Made by a program: the position numbers and the translations under genes. From the NCBI RefSeq assembly GCF_014203855.1, contig NZ_JACHJV010000001.1, positions 7,254,001 to 7,318,000 on the forward strand: a DNA stretch of 64,000 bases, written 5' to 3'. Position 1 is the stretch's first letter, and each line of letters begins with the position of its first letter. Origin of the DNA: Kitasatospora kifunensis. Its GTDB lineage: Bacteria; Actinomycetota; Actinomycetes; Streptomycetales; Streptomycetaceae. The notes beneath the pieces are model-generated. The model did no database searches, had not been told where the DNA came from, and saw only the letters and a list, made by a program, of their open reading frames with translations. Positions 6,548 through 14,693 of this stretch are shown piece after piece.

Positions 6548-9313
6548 TCAGCGCGCCAGGCGGGCCGCGGGGTCGACCCTGTGGCTGCCGCTCATCGGCA
6601 ATCGGGTGGGCGGCGACAACTGGCCGGGCGGCGAGAGCCGGTCGGGGATCGGCAAGCTGCTGGTCATCGGCAGCCCGGCGGTGTCGGCCAGGGCGGCGCC
6701 GAGGGCGAGCAGGACGCCGGCTGAACCGGTGGCCAGATCCATCGACAGGCGCAGCAACTGCTCGCCAGGGAAGGCGAGTTGGTGCTGATATGGAATCAGG
6801 TGCCAGGCAAGGGACTTTCGATGACGGTCGATCAGCTCATCGATCCCGGCGTCGGGGCGGGCGTGGCGCAGCCGGTCCAGGTAGAGGATCAGTCCGGCCC
6901 GGCCGTTGAACAGGTTCGGTTGGATCACGAACTCCGCCTCGGCCGAGCGGTGGATGGGCGCTGCCGACCGGGCCAGCGGGGAGTCGGGTCGCTGGCTCAG
7001 CAACTCCTCCAGGACCAGGCCGATTCCGGTGCTGCCCTGTTCGAGGTAGGGCAACAGTCGCTGCCCGTCCTGGACTTGGAGACTGCCGTCGGGTGCGGTG
7101 ACGCACCGGGTGAGATCGCGGTCCAGGGCTTGCTCGGCCAGGTCGAGCAACTGCGGGTCGCCGGTGTGCTGGAGCAGTCGCAGGTAGGCCAGCGCCTGCC
7201 CGGCGCCGCCGCGGTGCAGTCCGATCGGGCCGCTGTCCGCGGGCGGGCTCTTCCGCTGCCGTTCGGTGAGCAGGTCGGCGGCCTCCCAGGCCCGGTCGAG
7301 CAGGGCCACCTCGCCGGTGCGGTCGGTGAAGTGCAGCAGCGTCAGCACGGTGCCGGGCAGCCCGTCGGACAGGTCGTCGCCCTGGTCGCCGAGCGGCAAC
7401 GACAGCAGGCAGTCGAGCAGTTCGCGGGCCGCCTCGCGCTCGCCGAGCAGGTCGAGCGTGTAGGCCACCCCGTGGCTGCCGGTGTAGAGCCCGGCGCGCG
7501 GGGCGCGCCGCCGTTCGGCCTCCACCAGCCAGCGCAGGTGGGCCGGATCGGCGCCCGCGCCGGTCACGTGCAGCGCGTAGAGCACGCCGGCCGCGCCGTA
7601 CGACAGGCCGAGCGCGTCCACCTCGAACTGGGCGATGTCGCCGGGGAAGAGCCGGTCGGTGCGTTCGGGAGCCGCGCTGGCCCGGATGCCGGCGGCGATC
7701 GAGTCGCGCAACGCGGGCCAGTTGGGCTCGGGTGCGCTCAACAGGGCGGCGAGTCGCGCCCGTTCCGTGGCGGTGGAGGTGATGCCCGGAGCCGTTCGCC
7801 GGTTGGCGGCGGGCTTGTCGGACGCGGGCTTGTTGGACGCGGGCTTGTCGGACGCGGGCTTGTCGGACGCGGGTGCGCCGGATGCTCGTGTGGCGGTTGC
7901 GGGCGGGTCCTGCACGGGGGTCAGGGCAGCTTGGATGCTCGCGACGAAGTCGGCCGGCAGCGGGAACCGGCGGGCAGCGGCTTCGGCGAGGTCCGCGGCC
8001 TTGCCCGGGTCGAGCATCAGCAACTGCTGCAGCGGCAGGAAGAACCAGAGCTTGATCGCGGCCAGCGCGTGCAGGTCGAGCTGTGGACCGGTCAGGCCGG
8101 GGGCCGCGAAGCCGGCCGCGCCCAGTGCGGGTTGGACGAAGTCGTCCATCCGGCTTGCGAGTTCGAAGTCGATGAAGGCGACGGACCGATCCGGCCTGAC
8201 CATCAGGTTGTGCGGGTGCAGGTCGCCGAAGACCACCCCACGGGCGTGGATCTCGGCCAGGCCGGCCTCGATCTGCGTCAGGAGCGCCAGGGCCTCGGCG
8301 GTGTAGTCGGCGATCTCGTCCTCGGCCGGGTCCGGGTGGACCAGCGGATAGTGGTGGGTCAGCCAGGAGTTGAGGGTCTCGCCCTCGACGTACTCCTGCA
8401 CCATGAACTCGTGTTCCCAGGCGGTGCGTCGGCCCAGCAGGGCGGGCACCTGCGGTACGCCGGCGAGCAGTTCGAGCATCGCGCACTCGTGGTGCAGCCG
8501 GGTGGGCGCGTCGGTGCCGCGTTGGTCGAGCCCGGCGAACGGACGGGCCTCCTTGAGCACCACCCGCGCTCCGGTCTCCTGGTCCTCGGCCAGGTAGATC
8601 CCGCCGGCGTTGGAGAAGTGCAGCGCCCGTTCGATGCGGTAGGGCAGGTTTCCGGTGCGCGCCGCCTTGCGGCCCTCGATCGCCGGGCGCAGGAAGTCCG
8701 GCACCGGCGCCCAGCTCGGGACCTCGAACATCGGCGCCCGTACGTCCGGTACCAGGGTGCCTTCCGGATCGGTGAAGGCCAACTCCAGTGCTCCGCCCTC
8801 CGAGCGCAGCCAGCGCTCGACGAACGCGCCGTAGCGCAGGTAGAGCGGACCGCGCTGCCAGCGCAGGTCGCTGAGGATGTACGGACCCTGCTCGCCCTCC
8901 AACGCGGCGCCGAGCTCGGTCAGACAGTGCTCCAACTGCCGCTCGTCGACCGGGTAGAGGGTGCAGAACTTGCCGCTGGCTGAGCGCGATGCGTACTTGG
9001 CGTTCTGCAGTTGCAGCACCGGCAGGCCACGCAGGAACTTGAACGAGACCCGCTCGCGCAGACAGTACTCCGACACGGTGGCCAGCACCCGTTCCGCGTT
9101 CGCCAGCCCGGCCGAGACGTGGATCTTCCAGCCCTGGTCGGGCAGTTCGACGCCGATCGGATGCAGCCCGACCCAGATGCCCCGGTCTGCGCGCTGCCAA
9201 CCGCTCGGCGGCTCCTGGTGGACCACCGCGAACTCCTCCGGCGCGCCCCAGCGGACCGGCGAGTCGTAGAAGAGCGGGTCGGCGAACGAGTGCGCCTCGT
9301 ACCGCGTGTCCAT
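6548..9313 (-). CDS. ramC: Class III lanthipeptide synthetase (LanKC), RamC/AmfT-like
   Basis: This 921-residue, three-domain enzyme would phosphorylate Ser residues of the precursor, eliminate phosphate to dehydroalanine, and cyclise with Cys. The N-terminal ~220 residues form the lyase part. The kinase domain follows from about residue 230, with Gly-rich loop SNAGGIYLAED, Lys in VVLKEARP, catalytic GDLHPHN near residue 355, and FIDFE. The C-terminal third is LanC-like, with GSHGVAY and a GLHRGGAG segment where zinc-type LanC proteins have the WCHG motif; no zinc ligands are evident, as expected for class III. Length is normal. A linker before the cyclase holds four DKPAS-type repeats (7811-7870). 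The gene lies 91 bp upstream of the precursor gene. Confidence 0.93.
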   Translation of the reverse strand: MDTRYEAHSFADPLFYDSPVRWGAPEEFAVVHQEPPSGWQRADRGIWVGLHPIGVELPDQGWKIHVSAGLANAERVLATVSEYCLRERVSFKFLRGLPVLQLQNAKYASRSASGKFCTLYPVDERQLEHCLTELGAALEGEQGPYILSDLRWQRGPLYLRYGAFVERWLRSEGGALELAFTDPEGTLVPDVRAPMFEVPSWAPVPDFLRPAIEGRKAARTGNLPYRIERALHFSNAGGIYLAEDQETGARVVLKEARPFAGLDQRGTDAPTRLHHECAMLELLAGVPQVPALLGRRTAWEHEFMVQEYVEGETLNSWLTHHYPLVHPDPAEDEIADYTAEALALLTQIEAGLAEIHARGVVFGDLHPHNLMVRPDRSVAFIDFELASRMDDFVQPALGAAGFAAPGLTGPQLDLHALAAIKLWFFLPLQQLLMLDPGKAADLAEAAARRFPLPADFVASIQAALTPVQDPPATATRASGAPASDKPASDKPASNKPASDKPAANRRTAPGITSTATERARLAALLSAPEPNWPALRDSIAAGIRASAAPERTDRLFPGDIAQFEVDALGLSYGAAGVLYALHVTGAGADPAHLRWLVEAERRRAPRAGLYTGSHGVAYTLDLLGEREAARELLDCLLSLPLGDQGDDLSDGLPGTVLTLLHFTDRTGEVALLDRAWEAADLLTERQRKSPPADSGPIGLHRGGAGQALAYLRLLQHTGDPQLLDLAEQALDRDLTRCVTAPDGSLQVQDGQRLLPYLEQGSTGIGLVLEELLSQRPDSPLARSAAPIHRSAEAEFVIQPNLFNGRAGLILYLDRLRHARPDAGIDELIDRHRKSLAWHLIPYQHQLAFPGEQLLRLSMDLATGSAGVLLALGAALADTAGLPMTSSLPIPDRLSPPGQLSPPTRLPMSGSHRVDPAARLAR
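7811..7870. repeat. Four 15-bp tandem repeats in the LanKC gene
   Basis: Four near-identical copies of GGGCTTGTCGGACGC on the plus strand encode repeated Ser-Asp-Lys-Pro-Ala in the linker between kinase and cyclase domains; one copy has Asn instead of Asp. The unit keeps the reading frame. Confidence 0.9.
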
Positions 9314-9866
9314 CGAAGACCCCCAGGCAGGACCGGCCCGGCCGTCGACGCGAGACTCGAAGCTGATTCAGCCATGCGTCAACTGCCAAGCGCAGCAAGG
9401 TAAGTGAGGTTGCATCCGTGGATCACAAGGCCTGTTCCCAGGTGATCCGGTCGGCGTTCCCTGGCAGAGCATGCTCCGGTTGACGCGGCTCGGCCAGTGG
9501 ATCGCGGGCGTTTGGCTGAATATGCCACCGTGCCACCCGGTGCCGGGCCGGGTGCGCACAGTCACCGTCCATGGCTGCGCTGAGTATCCGGACGGATTCA
9601 TTCCGTCAGCGTCCCGTCGCCTTCCCCGAAGCGGGTGGAGCGGAGGTCATCGGCCCGGAGCAGGTGGACTCGCGCCCGGTGCGCGCGGCGGTGGGGAGTC
9701 CGGGGCCACCCCGAGGTGCCCCTGTCCGGACCCGCGTCATTCGCTTCCGCTTCATCGGCGGTTCCGCCGCGAGGGGTCGGGGTCGCTTGTCCCGAGCATG
9801 ACCGGTTCTTTTCGGTGGTGTGGCGTCAGGTGGCGATGCTGTGACGGCACTGTTTCGCACCCGTAC
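9314..9866. other. 553-bp non-coding region upstream of the LanKC operon
   Basis: No convincing gene is present; open frames across it have no ribosome site or recognisable product. It must hold the promoter of the lanthipeptide operon, since the preceding gene (9867-10406) is a TetR regulator on the same strand. One inverted repeat, GACGGA (9591-9596) and TCCGTC (9602-9607), lies 278 bp before the synthetase start and could be a regulator site. No sequence was recognised with confidence as a promoter. Confidence 0.6.
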
Positions 9867-10406
9867 TCAGCGGGCGGTCGGGAGGTGTCGATCCAGGCCG
9901 CTGATCAGCTCGTCCAGGAAGGCGTCGTCCAGCGGGCGGCGGGCGATCAGCGCCTGGTAGAAGACCGGCCCGACCAGTGCGGCGAACTGGGCATCCGTGA
10001 GGGGGCCGGTCGCCGCGCTCAACGCGCGCTGGCGCAGCTGGGCCACCTGGCGCAGCACCTCGGCGCTGGTGGCGTCGCGCTCGGCCTGGGCGACCAGCGC
10101 GCCCAGCACCGCCAGGGTCCCCGGGGCGCGCAGGTTGTCGCGCACCGCGTACAGGAAGGCCGCCACGCTGGGCGCCGGTGCCTGTGGGCCGCCGGCCTCG
10201 GCGCCCGGCTCGTCCAGGTAGTACTGCAGCGTGACGTCGACCAGCAGCTGCTCGCTGGTGGCCCAGTGCCGGTACAGCGTGTTGCGCGAGACCCGCGCGC
10301 GTCGGCCCACCGCGCTGAACGTCACGGCGGCCGCGCCCTCGGCCAACAGGAGCTCACGCGCGCACGCGAGCACGTGCTGCCGCGTGCGGTCTACTCGGGG
10401 ATCCAC
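9867..10406 (-). CDS. TetR-family transcriptional regulator
   Basis: This 179-residue protein begins MDPRVDRTRQ and has the helix-turn-helix at about residues 28-48, ending in the typical SRNTLYRHW. The all-helical C-terminal domain has no recognised ligand signature. It is divergent from the NTF2-like gene at 10526. An imperfect palindrome at 10452-10472 between them is the probable operator. It is also the nearest regulator to the lanthipeptide operon, though nothing shows that it controls it. Confidence 0.9.
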   Translation of the reverse strand: MDPRVDRTRQHVLACARELLLAEGAAAVTFSAVGRRARVSRNTLYRHWATSEQLLVDVTLQYYLDEPGAEAGGPQAPAPSVAAFLYAVRDNLRAPGTLAVLGALVAQAERDATSAEVLRQVAQLRQRALSAATGPLTDAQFAALVGPVFYQALIARRPLDDAFLDELISGLDRHLPTAR

Positions 10407-10451
10407 TCGCCCACCTCCGCGGACAGCCTATCTAGGAAGCATCCTGTTGCT

Positions 10452-10472
10452 TATGGAACAAACTGTCCCATA
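10452..10472. promoter_or_regulatory. Inverted repeat, probable TetR operator
   Basis: TATGGAAC (10452-10459) and GTCCCATA (10465-10472) are arms that pair at seven of eight positions around a 5-nt spacer. The site lies between the divergent TetR gene and the NTF2-like gene, the normal place for an autoregulatory operator of this family. Confidence 0.55.
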
Positions 10473-10525
10473 GATTGCGTCGCGTGCGGCAGGAAGAAGC
10501 AAGGACCGAGAGAGGGGACGAGTCC

Positions 10526-11107
10526 GTGAACGACATCGCCGAGGTGACCCAGCTGGTCCTGCACGAGCGCCAGGCGCGCGACCGCGGCTGGTGGGAGCCG
10601 ATGCGCGCGTGCTTCGCGCCCGCTGCCACGGTGCGCCTGAGCTGGTTCAGCGGGAGCGCCGCGGACTTCGTCACCGCCTCCGAGCAGATGGTCGCCCGAG
10701 GCGACCGGGCCACCCACCGGCTCGGCCCGCCCGTCGTCGACCTCTGCGGGGAGCGCGCGGTGGTGGAGCTGCCCGCGGCGATCGAGCTGCGGGCCGAGCT
10801 GGACGGCGTCGAGGTGGACCTGACCTCCTACGCCAGGCTCGTCTACCGGGTCGCGCGGTACGACGGGCGCTGGCTGATCGACTCCTTCGACCCCGTCTAT
10901 GAGCGCGACACGCTGCTGCCCAGCCACCCGGGCGCCCGAGTCGAGCTGGACCCGCGGGAGTTGAGCGCGTTCCGGCCCGCCTACCGGCTGCTCGGCCACC
11001 TGCTCAGCCGTCGCGGCTACCAGATCGGCGACGACCTCTTCGGCGATGACCGCCCCGAGCCGGTGGCCGCCTTCTACCGCGAGACCTTCTCCTGGCTGCG
11101 CGCCTGA
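10526..11107 (+). CDS. SnoaL/NTF2-like fold protein
   Basis: A 193-residue protein with a SnoaL-like (NTF2 superfamily) cone-shaped domain, seen in the opening helix with the WEPMRACFAP segment, the central hydrophobic strands and the closing YDGRWLIDSFDPVYERD. Members act as dehydratases, isomerases, cyclases or ligand-binding proteins, so the reaction is not predictable. GTG 10526 is chosen for its GAGAGAGGGG ribosome site; the frame is open upstream to 10475. The last ~60 residues extend beyond the usual fold. The divergent TetR protein probably controls it. Confidence 0.75.
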   Translation: MNDIAEVTQLVLHERQARDRGWWEPMRACFAPAATVRLSWFSGSAADFVTASEQMVARGDRATHRLGPPVVDLCGERAVVELPAAIELRAELDGVEVDLTSYARLVYRVARYDGRWLIDSFDPVYERDTLLPSHPGARVELDPRELSAFRPAYRLLGHLLSRRGYQIGDDLFGDDRPEPVAAFYRETFSWLRA

Positions 11108-11204
11108 GCGGACGGGTGTGCCCGATGCGCCTGGTGTGCCCCGTGCGCCTCGTGCGCCCGGCGTGCCCGGTGCGCGCGCCGGGCAGGCAGGCGTCCGCCT
11201 GGCC

Positions 11205-11561
11205 TTATGGGCGGCCCAGTCGGCGCGCGGCCCCTGGGGCGGTGTCGTACGCCAGCTCGTAGTGCGCGAAGACCGCCGCCTCGTCCTCGGCCGGCAGTAC
11301 GTCGTCGGTGCCGATCGACGGCGCGTCCTTGACCTGGTCACGGGTGTAGCGGACCTTCAGGTAGCCCGGTCCCACGCTGGCGCCGCCCAGCGGCACGAAG
11401 GCCAGTCGGCGCCGCGTGGGCATCCCGACCAGTACGGTGGCGAAAGCGGGCTGGTCGGTGATGGTGTCCACGTAGACGGCTTCCAGGGGGCCGATCTTGC
11501 GGCCTTCGACGTCGACCACGTCGTGACCGCGCCACTCTCTGATGTCCTCGGGCTCGAACAC
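11205..11561 (-). CDS. PRC-barrel domain protein
   Basis: This 118-residue protein begins VFEPEDIREWRGHDVVDVEG, the first strands of a PRC barrel (found in photosynthetic reaction centre H subunits and in RNA-processing RimM). GTG 11561 is chosen because GAGGAGG lies upstream; the open frame continues further but looks non-coding. Free-standing PRC-barrel proteins are common in actinomycetes and often stress-associated; their role is unknown. It stands alone between the NTF2-like and YdcF-like genes. Confidence 0.85.
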   Translation of the reverse strand: MFEPEDIREWRGHDVVDVEGRKIGPLEAVYVDTITDQPAFATVLVGMPTRRRLAFVPLGGASVGPGYLKVRYTRDQVKDAPSIGTDDVLPAEDEAAVFAHYELAYDTAPGAARRLGRP

Positions 11562-11791
11562 TGCGCGACCTCCTCGTACTCCTCGTGCACGGTTGCTCGG
11601 CTTCCTGGTGGACCCTCTGAGCCTTCCATCGTCCCGCGATCGCGCCCGAGTGGCGCGTCCGAGCGGTGTGCCCGAGCACCCTGATGACCGTCTGTTACAG
11701 CCGCTGACCAAGGTCGGTGTTTCGTACCAGGACTGAGCCGGTTTCGAAACCGGCAGGTCGTGCGCCGCTCACGCTCCGTACCATCCTTCGC

Positions 11792-12796
11792 ATGCTCGCC
11801 TATCTGTTGGCCGCTCTGCTGGGCATCGCGTTCGTCGTCCGGGTCCGTCGGGAGCGGCGGCGGTTCGGCAACGGGGTGCTGCTCGGCCTGTCGCTGTGCT
11901 GCCTGTCGCTGGGCCTGCTCGGCGAGTTGAGCCGGTTTCCGCTTCGGGCGGGGCGGCTGGTGCTGGCCATGTTGCCCACCCTGGTCGGCCTCAGCGTGCT
12001 GGCGACGGCGATCCTGCTGGTCGCCAACGGGGTCACCATGGTCCGCCGGGAGGGCAGCCGGCTGCCCAACCTGCTCTCGGGGCTGGCGGGCCTGGGCATC
12101 TTCGCGCTGCTCGCCCTGCTGCTGGCCGCGGTGCACCTGGACAGTCGCCCGCTGCGGGTGGTGGCGGTCGTGCTGCTGCTGATCGCGGGCTACCTCGGGT
12201 TCCTGCTGCTCTGCTTCGTCGGCTACGCGTTCCTCTACAGTCGGCTGATCGGCCGGCGCGAGGTGGACTTCGTGGTGGTGCTGGGCGCCGGGCTGGTCGA
12301 CGGTGCGCGGGTGCCGCCGCTGCTCGCAGCCCGGCTGGAGCGCGGTCTTGCCCTGTACCGGGCGCAGGCCGCGCGCGGCGCGGCGCCGCTGCTGCTGGTC
12401 TCCGGTGGCAAGGGCTCCGACGAGTCCCGCTCGGAGGCCGATGCGATGGCCGACTACCTGATCGAGCGCGGCGTGGCCGCCGAGGGGATCAGGCGCGAGG
12501 ACCGCTCGGTCAGTACCGAGCAGAATCTGGAGTTCAGCCGGGTACTGATGGAACGGGAGCGGCCCGGCTACCGCTGCGCGATCGTCACCAGCAGCTTCCA
12601 TGTGCTGCGCACGGCGGTGATCACCCGCCGGGCCGGGGTGCCGGGCCAGGTGCTCGGCGCGCCGACCGCGCCGTACTACTGGCCCAGCGCGACCCTGCGC
12701 GAGTTCGTCGCCGTCCTGGTCGGCCATCCCGTCATCAACCTCGGCAGCTGCGCGCTGCTGGCGCTGTTGGGCGCGAGCGCGGGCTGGCACCGCTGA
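11792..12796 (+). CDS. YdcF/SanA-like DUF218 membrane protein
   Basis: A 334-residue protein with about five hydrophobic N-terminal segments followed by a cytoplasmic or extracellular DUF218 domain. Family motifs are VVVLGAGLVDG, LLLVSGGKGSDE with the acidic SEADAMADYL, and CAIVTSSFHVLR. Relatives (E. coli YdcF, SanA, ElyC) are linked to envelope maintenance and bind nucleotide-like ligands. The start is uncertain: ATG 11792 begins the first membrane segment but has no good ribosome site, while GTG 11717 would add 25 residues. It stands alone. Confidence 0.85.
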   Translation: MLAYLLAALLGIAFVVRVRRERRRFGNGVLLGLSLCCLSLGLLGELSRFPLRAGRLVLAMLPTLVGLSVLATAILLVANGVTMVRREGSRLPNLLSGLAGLGIFALLALLLAAVHLDSRPLRVVAVVLLLIAGYLGFLLLCFVGYAFLYSRLIGRREVDFVVVLGAGLVDGARVPPLLAARLERGLALYRAQAARGAAPLLLVSGGKGSDESRSEADAMADYLIERGVAAEGIRREDRSVSTEQNLEFSRVLMERERPGYRCAIVTSSFHVLRTAVITRRAGVPGQVLGAPTAPYYWPSATLREFVAVLVGHPVINLGSCALLALLGASAGWHR

Positions 12797-12837
12797 GCGT
12801 GGCGTGGTGCTCCCCGGAACCCGTACGGGCATTCGCC

Positions 12838-12876
12838 GGGGCGGGAGTTGGGGCGGGAGTTGGGGGCGGGAGTTGG
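12838..12876. repeat. Three tandem GGGCGGGAGTTG copies
   Basis: Three direct copies of a 12-13-bp G-rich unit lie in the 198-bp gap between the YdcF-like gene and the WhiB-family gene, upstream of the latter's ribosome site. They could be regulatory or a slippage product; nothing more can be said. Confidence 0.6.
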
Positions 12877-12994
12877 GGCGCATGGCCAGCGGCGAGTGGG
12901 GTAGCCGAGCGGACGCGGCGCTCGGGCGGCCGGGGCGAGCTCCGAGCCGCCCGGTCGGCGGCGACCCGCAACCCACGAGATGGAGGAGAGCGTC

Positions 12995-13312
12995 ATGACT
13001 GATCTCTCACATCTGCCAGGAGCCCTCGAACACCACTGGAGCTGGCAGTTGCGCGCGGCGTGCCGAGACGCGGACTCCGGCCTGTTCTTCCACCCGTCCG
13101 GCGAACGCGGACCCGCGCACGACGAGCGCGATGCGCAGGCCAAGACGGTCTGCGCGCGGTGTCCGGTGCGGGCCGCCTGCCTGGAGTACGCGCTCGACGC
13201 GCGGGAGCGTTACGGCGTCTGGGGCGGCTTGACGGCCGAGGAGCGCCGGCGCGCGGTGGTCTCGCGGCGGCGGCGAGGCCGGCGGGGCGCGCGTCGCCAG
13301 TTCGCGGCCTGA
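12995..13312 (+). CDS. WhiB-family iron-sulfur transcription regulator
   Basis: A 105-residue Wbl protein. The four cluster-binding cysteines are Cys23, Cys53, Cys56 and Cys62 (ARCPVRAAC), which would hold a [4Fe-4S] cluster. The following GVWGG turn and the Arg-rich C-terminal tail form the DNA-contact part. ATG 12995 follows GGAGGAGA with proper spacing; an upstream in-frame ATG at 12980 is inside that ribosome site's region and is not favoured. Wbl proteins bind region 4 of the main sigma factor and act in development or redox response. It stands beside an RsbW-like ATPase and a SigB/F-like sigma factor. Which Wbl paralogue it is cannot be decided. Confidence 0.92.
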   Translation: MTDLSHLPGALEHHWSWQLRAACRDADSGLFFHPSGERGPAHDERDAQAKTVCARCPVRAACLEYALDARERYGVWGGLTAEERRRAVVSRRRRGRRGARRQFAA

Positions 13313-13321
13313 GGCGCTGCT

Positions 13322-13343
13322 GGGCCGACTCGCAAGTCGGCCC
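13322..13343. terminator. Hairpin terminator after the WhiB gene
   Basis: A perfect 9-bp stem (13322-13330 with 13335-13343) with a CGCA loop begins 10 nt after the WhiB stop codon. It separates this gene from the convergent ATPase gene. Confidence 0.75.
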
Positions 13344-13403
13344 AGCAGGAGTCGGCCCAGCAGGAGACAGCCCAGCAGGAGACAGCCCGGCAGGAGAGTC
13401 GGC
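13340..13403. repeat. Short tandem repeats downstream of the WhiB terminator
   Basis: About four direct copies of a 15-bp unit built on CCCAGCAGGAG follow the hairpin at once. The units are adjacent, without spacers, so this is not a CRISPR array. It lies between two convergent genes and has no evident role. Confidence 0.7.
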
Positions 13404-13420
13404 CCGGTAGGGACTGCCGG

Positions 13421-13891
13421 TCAGCCGGTGGGCAGGGCGATCTCGGCCCAGACCGCCTTGCCGGGGCCGTCGACCCGGGGCAGGTGGCCCCAGCGACTGG
13501 CGAGCAGCGCGACCGTGTGCAGACCGTGGCCACCGGGGCGCCCGGGGGTGTGCGGCACCCGGGGGAGCGGCGGGGCGTCCGCCGCGTCGAAGACCTCGAT
13601 CCGCAGTATCCGGTCGCTCGCGCGCAGCACCAACTGGTCCGGGCCCCCGGTGTGTTGGCAGGCATTGGTGACCAGTTCGGAGACCACCAACAGGATGTCG
13701 TCGGCTACGGCCTGCCGTTCGGGGTCCTCCGTGGGCAGCAGGCCCCAGTCGTGCAGGGCCAGGCGGGTGTGGTCGCGGCACTGCCCGACTGTGCCCCTGG
13801 AGCCGGCCACGCTCAGCCGGCGGGTCTGTCCCGAAGCGGGCAGGCCGGGCAGCGCGGCCCGATCGCTGGTCCGGAACTCACTGGCACTCAT
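13421..13891 (-). CDS. RsbW-like serine kinase/anti-sigma ATPase
   Basis: A 156-residue GHKL ATPase of the type common in Streptomyces. The N box is SELVTNACQHT (Glu72, Asn76) and the G box includes GGHGLHTVALL around residues 120-130. Such proteins phosphorylate STAS antagonists and bind sigma factors. It lies immediately before the STAS gene (14021) on the same strand and near the SigB/F-like gene at 14694, so a partner-switching module is the natural reading. Many stand-alone copies in this genus have unknown partners, so specificity remains an inference. Confidence 0.88.
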   Translation of the reverse strand: MSASEFRTSDRAALPGLPASGQTRRLSVAGSRGTVGQCRDHTRLALHDWGLLPTEDPERQAVADDILLVVSELVTNACQHTGGPDQLVLRASDRILRIEVFDAADAPPLPRVPHTPGRPGGHGLHTVALLASRWGHLPRVDGPGKAVWAEIALPTG

Positions 13892-14020
13892 CTGTCCTCA
13901 CTCTGACGACCGGTGAAGTGGCGGTGCTCGACTGCCGTCGTCTCGTGTGCCCGCTGAGCCGCGACGGACACCTCGTCGGCCGGCGGCCGGACCGAGAACG
14001 GTGGCACGGCCAGCGGCCGG

Positions 14021-14419
14021 TCATCCGCAGACGGCCGCGTGGACGTCGGGACGGATGTCGAAGACGGCGTCGGTGCCGGTGAGTTCGAAGACTCTGGCGA
14101 CGGTGGCCTGCAGGTCGGCCAGGATCAGCGTGATGTTCGCCTGCTGGGCCTCCAGGCGGCCGGTGAGCAGGGTGTTCAGGCCGGTGGAGTCGCAGAAGGA
14201 CAGGCCGTGGCAGTCGACCACCACGCGCTCGGCCGCCGCGCCGATGGCCTCCCGCAGTCGCACGCGCAGCAGTGCCGCGCTGTCGTAGTCGAGTTCACCG
14301 ACCGGACAGACGACGACGATGCCGTCCGTGGCCCGCACCTCGGTGGTCAGCCGGGGCGCTCTCTGCCGCTCGCCGGGCGGCTGATTGGCCCTGCCCTGGG
14401 CGGGGACGCTGTCGCGCAT
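14021..14419 (-). CDS. STAS-domain anti-sigma-factor antagonist (RsbV-like)
   Basis: A 132-residue protein with one STAS domain. The phosphorylatable serine is Ser78 in FCDSTGLNTLL; the unphosphorylated form would bind the anti-sigma ATPase and free the sigma factor. ATG 14419 has AGGAG upstream; the frame stays open to 14482 without coding character. It is the divergent neighbour of the sigma factor gene at 14694 and upstream of the RsbW-like gene. Confidence 0.9.
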   Translation of the reverse strand: MRDSVPAQGRANQPPGERQRAPRLTTEVRATDGIVVVCPVGELDYDSAALLRVRLREAIGAAAERVVVDCHGLSFCDSTGLNTLLTGRLEAQQANITLILADLQATVARVFELTGTDAVFDIRPDVHAAVCG

Positions 14420-14693
14420 GGTGCTCCTTCGTCGGGCCTTCGCCGGGGCCACTGCCCTGCTGGAGCCGGCCGCGCGACGCACTGTTACGACGATACGGCC
14501 GCGGCGGCGCCGCGGGTAGGCGCCGCAGGCCGGTCGGCTCCGTCAGCGGTACGGCCTATGAGGGTATGCACGTTGAGGTGAGGAATGAGTGATGTATCCG
14601 TGAAACATCGACGTAGTCAGGTCTGACCTGGGCGACCTCGGGCACCCGAGTTCCTGTTGCCACGAGCGAGCGACTTCCAGCAGAGGAGAGAGC

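Noticed and set aside
9471..10529. Long plus-strand open frame covering the region upstream of the LanKC gene and the TetR gene
   Set aside because: Overlaps a real TetR gene in antisense and has no coding features in the intergenic part.
11357..12976. 539-codon minus-strand open frame opposite the YdcF-like gene
   Set aside because: Gln/Arg/His-rich shadow of the plus-strand membrane protein gene.
13340..13403. Possible CRISPR-like repeats
   Set aside because: The 15-bp units are adjacent with no spacers; simple tandem repeat.
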